Assembly: GCF_921293095.1 (NCBI RefSeq)
Contig: NC_060257.1
Location: 56,270,968-56,334,967, forward strand
Source: Ischnura elegans
Taxonomy: Eukaryota; Arthropoda; Insecta; Odonata; Coenagrionidae
Reading direction: 5' to 3'
Length of the DNA stretch: 64,000 nt
Shown: piece after piece, positions 13,101 to 25,100 of the stretch
Numbering within the stretch: the stretch's first letter is position 1
How the letters are laid out: the number at the start of each line of letters is the position of its first letter
Made by a program: the position numbers and the translations under genes
Notes under the pieces: generated by a model
The model's database searches: none
Told to the model about the DNA's origin: nothing
What the model saw: only the letters and a program-made list of their open reading frames with translations

Positions 13101-16100
13101 CGATATATATCGAATCTACTTTTTCTTAAAATATATCGAATTGCTATAACATATAGGATTTTACATCCAAGGACATAGTTTACTAGGGATTAAATAGTAG
13201 ATACCCATTGACTGGATTTAAAACCAATAGCCTTGCGGATTTTACAGTACAGATGTCAGTATGATCGAAAAATCGATTCGATTATTATAGCAAATACGTA
13301 AATGGGCATAACTTCAATAGATTTACCGTTGGATCAATGAAATTTGGTGATTGGGTACATATTGGTATTCCTCACGATGCCCAATGAAAATTTGTTTTGT
13401 ACGTAGTCTCACATTCGATATATATCGAATCTACTTTTTCTTAAAATGTATCGAATTGCTATAACATGTAGGATTTTACATCCAAGGACATAGTTGACTA
13501 AGGATTAAATAGTAGATACCCATAGACTGGGTTTTAAACCTATAGGATCGCGGACTTTACCGTACAGATGTAAGTATGATCGAAAAATCGATTCGATTAT
13601 TATAGCAAATACGTAAATGGGCATAACTTCAATAGATTTACCGTTGGATCAATGAAATTTGGTGAATGGGTACATATTGGTATTCCTCACAATGCCCAAT
13701 GAAAATTTGTTCTGTACGTAGTCTCACATTCGATATATATCGAATCTACTTTTTCTTAAAGTATATCGAATTGCTATAACATGTAGGATTTTACATCCAC
13801 AGGCATAGTTGACCAGGTATTAAATAGTAGATACCCATAGACTGAAAATGAAACCAATGGGATTGCGGACTTTACCGTACAGATGTCAGTATGATCGAAA
13901 AATCGATTCGAATATTATAGCATATACACAAATTGGTATAACTTGAAAAGTATACCCGTTGGACCAATGAAATTTGGCGAATGTGCACATCTTGGTAATC
14001 CTCACACTGCCCAACAGAAATATGCTTTGTATGTTGTCTAACGTGCGATATATATCGAATATGCTTTTCCTTCAAATATATCGAACCGCTATAACATATA
14101 GGATTTTACATCCAAGGGCATAGTTGGCCAGGTATTGTATAGTAGACTGAAAATTAAACCAATAGCATTGCGGATTTTACAGTACAGATGGCAGTGTAAT
14201 CGCAAGATCGATTCGATTATTCTATCAAATACGCAAATTTGCAAAACTTGATTAGTTTATACGTTGGACCAATGAACTTTGGCAAATGGGTACATCTTGG
14301 TATTCCTCACAATGCCCAAATGAAACATATTTTGTGTATAGTCTCACGTTCGGTATTAATCGAATCTACTTTTTCTTAAAATATATCGTATTGCTATAAC
14401 ATATAGGATTTTACATCCAAGGACATAGTTGACCAATATAATTATGTGGAAGATAGCCATAGACTGTAAGTTAAATCAATAACATTGCGGATTCAACAGT
14501 ACAAATGCCATTATAATCGAAGAATGGATTCGATTATTATAACAAATACATAACATTGGCACAAGTTGAATAGTGTATCCGTTGGACCAATTAAATTTGG
14601 TGAATGGGTACATCTTGGTCTTCCTCACAATGCCCAATGGAAATAGGCTTTGCGTGTAGTCTCACGATCTATATATATTGAATATGCTTTTTCTTAAAAT
14701 ATATCGAATCGTTATTACATACAGGATTTTCTACCCACGTGCATAGTTGACCAGGAATTTTAGGGTTGATGATCGAAGACTGGAACAGGATTGCGAATTT
14801 TCAATACACGTGTCAGTATACTTGATAATTCGATACGATAATGATAGCAAATATGCCAAAGCTATTTTTTGAAATTGGAATATCTTGAGAATAACTATTT
14901 TTTAGTACCAAAGAAATTTGGGGAATCGTTACAATTTAGTATTTTACACACTGCATTATGGACATATGTTTTGCGAGTGGTATATCTTTATATATTTATC
15001 TAAGGAATCTGCGTTTCATTTTCAAGTTTCGCTTATCACAACGCTTTTGGACTTTAAGAGTTGAAAAGTAACCACAAAATCATCACTGTCTTGAAATTTT
15101 AAAAACCTTATTCCAATTATGTCTCAGTACTAAACTTAGCCTATTCAAATAATGAACTATCCGTCAAATGAAATCATATTGAAAATAACAAATAATTTCA
15201 AAAGTAAACAATTAAGTTCCTTACCCTTTCAAAAACCGGCAGGGAAATTTTTGAATATTTTAAACACTTATGGACACAATACTCGACAACACGTGACACA
15301 ACAATGTTCCCACCTTCCTAATTACCCGCTTGAAGAATTCAAGCACCCAATCGACTCGTTATCTTTTTCAACCGAGTGTGCTGTAAATAAAGCAATTAAT
15401 AAAAATGTAAAATTTTATTAACGCAAAATACTTAGGTTAAAATAATCTGAAAAAGTTTCTATTATGACTTTGATATGCGCTTAATGATAGAAGCGAGGGT
15501 TGTGTGGGCCCCGAAGCTCGGGGCCCTCGGCGATCGCCGACCAACCGACCTGGCCAGACCACCACTGTAAACACCGTTAATTGATAAAATTTGGTGGCGT
15601 ACCTAGTCTAAATAAGAGTACCTCTTTTCTGGATGTTAAAAATATCTGGCGTACCATAAATTGTTAAATGCAAGGAGTGTCATAATTGCAAGTGATATTA
15701 GTAGTTGAGCATTCAAGCAGTGGAGGATTAGGGGGGGCGGCTACCCCTCAAGGTAGCCCCTCATTATTTTTCGAAAAATTGAAAAGATTGAAATATTTAA
15801 TGTGGCTGCCCAGGGGCAGATCCACGATTTCCAGGGGGGGGGGGGGGGGGGGCACAAGGATACCTCGTAATACAAAATGAACACAATGATAATGGGACCG
15901 TATTAAAAATCTTGCATATTTTTTAAGGGTCTGGGGGGGCACGTGCCCCTGTGGCCCCCTTCCCCCCCCCCTAGATGCGCCTATGTATCTACATCCACAT
16001 AATACCCCGCAAGCCGCCTAAAAGGCATGTGACAGGGGGTGTTAGGATACCCGAGATCCGCCTATGTGGCTATCCAAAGATTTTATTTCACCCGCTCAAC

Positions 16101-19100
16101 AATGTTTAAAAATAATTCTTGAATATATTTTGAAATCAGTTGTCTATGCATATCAGAACTCCATCCAAAATCAAAATTGAGAGCAAAATCCATCTACATT
16201 GATAGGACATGTAGAACTTCAGCAATCAGAAATATCTAGGTGCACTCTGCATTACTGTTATGTAATACAATTCTCAATTGAATAGTTGTTAAAAAAAATA
16301 GATGCACTGAATACATACATATATGAAAATACCTTGAGGAAATGAGTGACATGCTGCATGTTAGGTTAACAATATTCTTTGATCTTGAGTAGCTGAAGAA
16401 ACAAATCCTAAACTACTGCTTAGATCAAGGTAGCCACTTGCCATTTATTTCTTATACAGTTACCTGTGTAACTATGAATAGAGGCATCAAAAACTTTGGC
16501 ATACAATCAGCTGCTGATGCATCCTTGAATAAACTTTAAATAAAATAAAAATTTGGAATAGTCTCCACCAAAATTTTTTGTAGCCAGGTATCAAATCTAA
16601 AGTACAAAGTTTCATTGAAAAAATACAATACCAACGAATACTAACCCAATAAATATATATGTATGCCAAACTATTGACCTCAGAGAGAGCAAAATTTGTT
16701 ATTAGTTTGCAGGAGATAGTGAAAAGGAGAACTTTGTCAATTGTTAATTATCATTTTTCAGTTGAATTCGATTTCCAGATAAGATGATTTCTTAGTTGTT
16801 CAACCCTCCCAAAATGTAATGCCACTCCAATATATCCCACACCTGAATTCTACGTAAACTGTTTCCTAATGAAAAATAAAATTTCAAAGTTTTATAATCT
16901 AGTTTGGAAACTGACCACTCTGGCTCCCAAAAGGAAGAAAATAGCAATAGGTTACTATTATGTAGCTGTTATGAAGAGCTGTATTGTTTCTAGGATATTT
17001 TCTATAGTTCCTATTACATTCCTCACAATGTAAGTATGGGAAAATTCAAACAATAGAATACTATTCTAAGAAATAAGAATGGAAAGCTCAATCATGAACA
17101 ATCACATATATTTAATGCATTAAGTACATAAGTTGCAAGTAAAAATAATCACAGCCATTCAATATGAAATGAAAAACATCACTGAATCTTTTTGTTTTAT
17201 GTTAATACTAACAAAAATTAAAAGTGTTTTGTATGAATTATTTCTATGTATAAATGATGAGATTCAAAAAACCAAAGCAACTTACTATGGTATGAACTTA
17301 AGAGCAACACAAAAGACAAAATATCAAATCCACCCAATATCATTACATTTCACAATGGTTTTTAAAAGAAGCAAAAAAAGGGTACAAATTCTAACCTCAC
17401 ATACTTACCTTTTTTCCATAGCTAAATATGCCTTCCTTTCTTTCCCATATCCCACCAAAAGGCGGCAAAGTGTGTCCAAAAACCCCTCTGAGACATCATT
17501 GTCATAAATAACTGAAATACATAAATATTATCAAAAAAATAATTTATTGTATGGGCAATGTAAAATTTATCACCAGAAGTACGTAAAAATCACTATAAAA
17601 AATTTCAGCCGCTACAACGCAAGGCCTATTACTTGATGGAATGCAATAAAAGTGAATGTGTGCATCATATTCAAGTTTTCAGTGCTTCTTCCCTTACGTC
17701 AAAATTTTTATGTGAACAATAACTTTCAACTAGGTACTTGACCAAATGACCCAAAAAGCAGTGTTGCAGTGTGAAGTTGACTGATGCGGTAAATGTTGCA
17801 AAGCTTAAGGGTTACTAAAAGAGTTGATAATGTAATCTTCACCAAAAGATATGGACAACACAATTGTTCAACATTTCTGCATCAAATTTTTACTATATTT
17901 CTGAGTCTCTATTTCATGCAAATCGAGATGGAATTACGAGAAGCTACTCCCCTCTCTCCCTACATCCTACATGGTATAAAAATCACTTGCTAAATAATTG
18001 ATTGAAGCCTATCAGGATGAACTGGGCATGCATTTGGCAACATATATGCCAAAATATTTCTCTTATTTTATCACTTCTGTCTGACTTGGAAATATAGTGA
18101 GGCTCTAATATGATGTTCTCAGTGCCACTATCAAAGATATCTATTCTCAATTGTTCAAGCAATCGAAGCCTTACTCTTTAGACGACAATGCTCCTTATTT
18201 ATATTTTTTATGTATGTATATCTAGGAAAAAATTATTGGCCCACTATGTATTTTTTTGCAGAGGATGTAATCGTTAGTGTGATTGACAATGTCATCCATC
18301 ATGGCATCAGAAATTAAAAAATGAAACACGTCATTTCCCGTGACTAGTCAAAGCATCTTCAATGACACACATCTATCAAGGTATTCATTCAGTGGAGAAC
18401 TGATAACTGATATAGGAAAAACTGTCACATTAACAATAGGGTGGTTTCCTTCATCAAAGAAAACGAAAGGCATTGATTGCGATTCGTTACCCACCATTAG
18501 TGTATTCATAATATACAAATTATTTCGTTTTAGAAATACCGGGTTAGACGAATGGCAATGGTCCATTTTTATCCTCATTTGAAAAGGGCCAGATTGGCGC
18601 CCATGCGATGCCACTCCACGTGACGTCACAGGGACCTAGTTTCTATATGAGAAGATAGGAGTTATACGTCGTCTGAGGTTACCATTGCATGCATGAGGCG
18701 CAGAGCTCAGGGAAACATGTCTTAACAATCACTTATTAAAACTGGCTAAGGTCGGAAAGTTTTCCTCGTTTGATAAGTTATTAATAATCCTTATTTAAGC
18801 CAAGCGCTACCAGCCAGCAGGGTACTAGGCTAGCCTGCGTCGTATCAGCGCTAAGCCTCGCCTCAAGGTCACCTCGCAGGGCGGGAGGGGGAACCAGAAA
18901 TACGTCACGCGGAGAGACTTCCCGACATTCATACTTAAGCATCGCGTTTTCGCGCGCTTGAAAATTTTCACTTTTCATTTAATTGCGAAAAATAGATATC
19001 GTCATTTAAAAATCTAAAAGCGTGAAATACGTACTCCAGGAGTAATAATCTTTCGATTTAGGCAATAAAAAAATAATAGGAAACCACCCTATTGAATACT

Positions 19101-22100
19101 TGAGGACTCAGACATAAAAGACAAATGCCACCAAATAAATAGCTAAGATACTAAAATAAGCATTCATTTGCAGAGGGCACAAAAAAACTGGAAGTGTGAA
19201 AAAAGTCATGCAAGGAAAAGCATATCCTCCACCATTCAAGAAAAAACTAAGGTTTTCATTTTTAACAGCTAGTTACAATGCAAGTAACTCCTAAATATCA
19301 TAGAAAAAAATTTACACAGTTTTCCTCTCTGGATTACAGATCAATAGGGTAGTTTCCTTCATCAAAGAAAATGAAATGCAATGATTGCGATTCCTTACCC
19401 ACTATTAGTATATTCATAATATATAAATTATATGGTTTTAGAAATCCCGATTTTAGACGAATGGTAAGGGTCAATTTTTATCCTCATTTGAAAAAGGCCA
19501 GATTGGCGATCATGCGGTGCCACTCCACGTGACGTCACAGGGACCTAGTTTCTATACGAGTAGATAGGAGTTTTACATCGTCTGAGATTACCAATGCATG
19601 CATGAGGCACAGAGCTCAGGGAAACATCTCTTAATAATCACACATTAAAAATACCTAAGTTCGGAAAGTTTTCTTCGTTTGATAGGGGAATAATATTCCT
19701 TATTTAAGCCAAGCGCTACCACCTAGCAGGGTACTCAGCTACCTGCTAGCAGCCTGCGTCGTATCAGCGCTCAAGCCTCGCCCCAAGGCCACCTTACAAA
19801 GCAGCAGGGGGAACCAGAAATACGTCACACGGACTGTTTCCCATCATTCCTACTTAGCTGTCGTATTTTCCCGCGCTTGAAATTTTTCACTTTTCGTTTA
19901 ATCCCAAAAAATAGATATCGTCATTAAAAAATCTATAAGTGTGAAATTCGTACTCCAGGTTAATAATCTTTCGATTTAGGCAATAAACAAATAATAGGAA
20001 ACCACCCTATTATTAAATTTAGTGATATTATCTCTATCCACAGATATCCGCTCTCTTCATGCACTTACAGTTTTATGTACAAGTCTCTTGTAAGACCAAT
20101 TTGGGAATATGGTTCCATTATATGGTCACCCTATCAGATAGGCCACGTTATAACCCTAAATGCTACACAGTTGAGGCTCATAAGACTCATAGGTTGTAAA
20201 CTGGATTTTGACTACTTTCAAGCCCATGTTGCAATGCTGGAGATCCTATTTGGATTGCAGCCACTGAAGATCAGCCATGACTTATCTGCCCTCATGTTCT
20301 CATTTAAAACAGTGAATGACATTATAGACTGCCCTGATCTTCTGAGGAAGGTTGATATCAAGATACCAGCAGGAACAAGTTACAGGAGAATTTTTACCAG
20401 AAAATACCAACCTGTCATCTATGCTTATAATGGTGGCTTCTCAAGACTCATTCGCATTGGTGAAGATACAGCATCACACTCAAACTTTTTCGGAATTAGT
20501 GCAGTCAAATTCAAGGGATTCTTCTTCTTAAATGATTGGCTTGATATTGATTGGGTGCATGTGTATTTAAACATACTAATTATTTTGCTATTTCCTATCT
20601 ATATACAGCCGGCGTGGTGACTGACTGACTCATGGATACAAATTCCCAGCCAATTCCAGAAGTGCTGGAGAGCTGAAATTTGGCACGCGTGCGGGGAACC
20701 CGAAATGATCCGGAGGAAAAATCCGAAAACCGGAAGTTTCCGCCACGTGTCGTCGCTAGGTCGACAAAATGGCCGAAATCGCGCCTTTTCCGGGGACCGT
20801 CTTTTGGTTTTTATTTTACTGCGCGTGGACTGTGCGTGCCACACGAATGATTAATGCATTTTTGTAAAGCTGATAAACGTGGCCATGTGACTGTGTAATG
20901 CTCTTAGTTTCATTTTAAGAAAATTGCTGCCAAAATGGCGTCCAAAAATTGGTTTTTCGAAAAATATTTCATAACTTCCGCTCCCCTAGTCGTAATTACA
21001 GGTGTAGGATATTGAAAATGATTATTATATATGCTCATAACATAGTCTACGAAATGTAGGTAACGTTTTTCTTTCATCGTCCTTGGTTACTGAGAATAAA
21101 ATTAAAATATTCCGAAAATCACCGAAAATTACGATTTTCAAAAGATTAACACAAGGTTTTGTCAATTTTAACTCAACCGATTTCTTTCAAACTTTGTAGT
21201 TACATACAACTATGCATTGGCTTTCAGAAAACATAAACATTTTAATAATTATTTAATGGATTTAATCGCGAAAAAATAAAAATGGCGGGCACTACACACT
21301 TTTTTCAGGGACTGGTTTGCTTTTTATTGTATTACTTTCGAAATATGGATGTCATAGGGCACAATTCTTTTAGACATGACAGTAAATGAATGTGACCATA
21401 TAGTACCGTCATCTTTTAACCCCCCAAAACCCCCTAAAAAATTAAAATTAGCATATAAGTAGCCTTGTCGGGAACCTTTCGTCACAATTCCGCCGCTTTT
21501 CCAATCCTTACCATTCATCGCTACGGAATTGATGTGGACGATTGAAGACCGCTGGCAGTAAAAACCTATAAACCACCGGTAAACCCACATACAGCCCCCC
21601 CCCAAAAAAAAATTTCAAATAAGTCTACTTTTTCGGTACTTTTCGTGACTATTCCACCGCCCCCAACGACTCATCCCCCCGAAATTTATGTGAATGGATG
21701 GTGACCGCCAGGAGTACACACATTTAAACCCCCGGTATCCCCGTGAAATCCCCCCCAAATGTAAAATGTGTCATTTTGTCTCCTATTTGGGAACTTCTCG
21801 CAAACATTACGCCGCACTACCCGTCCCCTCTGAGCTCTAGATCCGGAATATTTGGTGAGGGCGAGCCACCGTAAACCATACGGGAAAAAATACCAGAACA
21901 CCCCCGATTACCTCCTGGAACATCGCCGAAAAAAAATAAAACAATTTTAAACTCGCCTTTCCGAATAGTTTTCGACACAATTTAACCGGTGTCCCTACCA
22001 CTTATTAAAACCCCCGATAACCCCGTGAAACCTCCCAAAAAATTTCTAATAAATAGCCTCTCCAGGGAAAAGAATCGTAAGACCACTCTTCCGGTCCCCT

Positions 22101-25100
22101 AGGACTTATCGGCACGGAATTTATGAGAACTTTTAGTGACCACTGATTTAACACAAGTATAAAACCCCCGGTATTCCGTGAGCCCCCCGAAAAAAAAATG
22201 AAAAACTTGCCATTAAGTCTTCTTTTATGGGTACTTGTCGCCACTATTAATCCGTATTGCACTACCTTTTACAATCATCGCTACATGATCACTGTGCACT
22301 TTTGGTCACCGCATGCATAACACATTAAAATCCCCGAATCCCCCTGGGCTCCCCTCTCGGTGGGGAAGACCATTTATAAGGGCTAGGCGGAGCAGCCGCG
22401 GGGGGGCTCCTCAACCCCAAGGCGGCGAAGCCGCCCCACAACGAGGAACTGGCGTAGGCGAGGGGGAGCTTCAGCAACCCCCGGGCGGCGTAGCCGCCCC
22501 GATGTTCAAGCGGCGCAACCGCTGTGGACTCCCCCCACCTCTGGGCGGCGAAGCCGCCCCTTAAACGAATGACGGTGAAACAGTTCCGAAATGCCCTTGC
22601 CCTCTGGCACACTAAACCCCCAGGCGGCGAAGCCGCCCTTCAGCGAGGAACGGCGAAGCCGTTCCGAGGAATGAGTGGGGCACCTCCCTACCCCCTGGCC
22701 GGCGAAGCCGGCTCCTAGCCGTGTTGAGATTATTCGAACTTCAAAAGTCTTCGAACGACCACAAATGTAGACGGCGAAGCCGGAACCGGGGTTTTAAGGG
22801 GCGGAGCCCCTTAACGAGCGCGCGGAGCGTGCGAGTTGTTATTTATATAATTGTTTCTTATTTCAACTTTTTATTACTTCTTGAGTTCAATGTTTTATAA
22901 TTTTTTTGTGTTTTAACTATAGTTGCTGTATATACTTTGCCATCATGTTATGTTTCTTTATCTTAATATGCTGCTATGTAAATGGTGGATCCATTGAAAA
23001 TCTTCTATATTATTTCTACTGTATAGATACCTTTTTCTCAACTTATACGCAACCAAACTCTACAAATGAGGTGCCAAAATGCACAGAATTTATCAGAGAC
23101 CATGCGACGGCATATCTTACTTCCTGAATATTGCCACTGTTTCCTAAAATTAGTTTTTACATAATAAAAAAAAAACAACTAAATATTCCTGACGTTAACG
23201 GTGCACAAACTGATACATTTGTTCGTTTGCAACAATATCTCCCATTCTTTAAATAACTTTTACCAAAATGCGGCTGATTCCACATTCAAGTCTCCTGTTG
23301 ATACGTAAGTACGAGTCATCATGTGCGTTTAACAGAGGATAGTGTAATTACTCCCAATGTTGTGTTTAAAGAGGTCCTCTGACCTCAATTTGTACATGAG
23401 CATTCCAATTAATTTTGTACATAAGACCCTGCCTGTTTTGTCTACATTTTAAAATTAGAAACGCGCCTATCCCTCTGTGGACCTGCATTGAAAAGAGCGG
23501 GGGAAGCCCTCTGGGAGCGGGTGCAGTACGCTCGTAAATAAATAAATTAAAAATAATAACTTTCATCAATTTAAGAAATGAAACATCCAAAACAATTTTA
23601 ACTTACCATCAGCAGCAAAAATAACAGATACATTGCTGAGTTTTTTCTTAAGGGTTTCATTCCATTCTTTGTTGAGGAAATCAAGTTCTTCAACTAGAAT
23701 CTTTCCTGATTCTAACCCAAGAGAACATAAATTCCTCTTAGCATTTGAACGAATGAGGTCCAGTATGTGTCCTCTGTTTAAGTCTAGATAGTAAGAATAA
23801 ATTTTATTAAAAGTCAAAATAAAAAAAAACAGTTCAACATATGAATGGTTTTTTGCAAAACTTTGAAGAGACGACCTTGAGGCTAACATTAAATCTGTGT
23901 GCTTTCAAAACTATGCATCGGTTATTTTAAAAAATAATTATGTTAACTTGAAAATGATTAACGAAAATGAGCAAATGAAGGCATATGAGTGGCATACCTG
24001 TACAGATAACTTCAGAACAGAAAAGTGCAGAAACTATGCCTGACAGTCCTGTGCCAGAGCCTAATTCTAAAGCTATTTTATCCTTCAGCAAAGTAGATCC
24101 ATGATGCAACAAAAAATCAGCAAGCAATAAGGCACCTCTCCAAATTTGTTCACCCACTAGACTGAGGGTAGTTGATACACTATGCTCTGAAAGAAATACA
24201 ATTTTTATTGAATAAAGTCTGGACTACACAAAACTTAAAAAAAATAGAGTTACACTGGCAGAAATAACTTTTATCAAATATATATTAATCAAAGACTTCC
24301 CGAAAAACTTAGCAATATTAAACACAATTAGAGAATAAATAATACCATTCTTCCCTTTCTTGGTTTTGTTCTTTATCTCTGCCGCTGGATTTCTAGTAAC
24401 AAGTGTGAAACAGAGTGAAGCTTTTGATTCACTTTCATGGATGAGTGGTGAGAAATTACTTCTGGAGAAATAGTAACTAATCCTAAAACCCTTCTGCGGC
24501 CCACCAGATTCTAATATTTGCAAATTTCGAGGCACTACAAGTTAATTCTTAAGGCCGTTTTACACGGTACACGGAATTGCGCAGCCTGATGTACGTGTGA
24601 AGGCGCAATCTAAATTCCGTTGTGTAAAGCGGTGAATTGCTAGAACACATGTGAGAATGCGTGGATGCGAGACGGCAAAATAGCCCCTGTTCTAATTACG
24701 TTCAAGCATTTGCATAATTCCCCGCCTTTTTAGAAATTAATGCAGCTCTAACCTGCGCAATTCCGTGTACCGTGTAAAACGGCCTTTATAGATGGTATGA
24801 GTGCTGCCACAATATCAAATGCTAACAGATGAAACTGGGCATGTATAACACTCCTGCCCAGTGTACGTGTACACAGGCAATTCCTGAAAGTGAGAAATGT
24901 GGAAAGAGATGGGAATGAGAAAGAACTCGATTTTTCGGTGAACGAAAGAAAATGACTTGTTGCCATACACAGAGGTTGAGAGATAAAGGGAGTGCTCAGG
25001 GGTGAGACGAACAATTTCCTTCCTTCTGTGTGACCTTTAATTCCGCAGTAGAAGTAAGAAACCATGGTTATTATGAATGCCCATATATGATAAGAGACCC

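Larger units (their letters stand above)
10184..17408 (-). other. METTL22-like intron 6, 7.2 kb
   Basis: Contains the 4.4 kb TIR element with satellite (11203-15574), a short G-run with fragments of dispersed repeats near 15700-16050, and otherwise AT-rich sequence with no exon-like frames. The segment near 16000-16075 (CATCCACATAATACCCCGCA and following) recurs in altered form near 27360-27415, marking a dispersed repeat. Confidence 0.6.
20607..22840. repeat. Composite repeat block (conserved module, 150 bp repeats, GC hairpins)
   Basis: Three parts follow in order: a module starting GTGACTGACTGACTCATGG that shares words with 11607-11760; a C-run-punctuated degenerate tandem array (about 21410-22340); and a cluster of GC-rich short palindromes (about 22370-22840). 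No long credible protein frame is present. The boundaries are approximate. It could be one large non-autonomous element. Confidence 0.5.
17512..23606 (-). other. METTL22-like intron 5, 6.1 kb, repeat-filled
   Basis: Contains two copies of a ~665 bp TIR element (18434-19094 and 19342-20012), a LINE fragment (20037-20620), and the composite block 20607-22840. The remainder (17512-18430 and 22850-23606) shows nothing recognisable. Confidence 0.7.

Noticed and set aside
12920-15050. CRISPR-like or minisatellite array
   Set aside because: Units are ~315 bp and whole-unit repeats without unique spacers, in a eukaryotic intron; this is a satellite.
22313-22612. Open frames on both strands rich in Pro, Gly, Arg and Ala
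   Set aside because: They arise from the GC palindromes, which lack stop codons in most frames; no protein-like pattern.
23366-23590. Minus-strand frame just past METTL22-like exon 5 as the C-terminal exon
   Set aside because: It lacks the expected VxYDxD continuation; the exon at 17511-17409 supplies it exactly and in phase.
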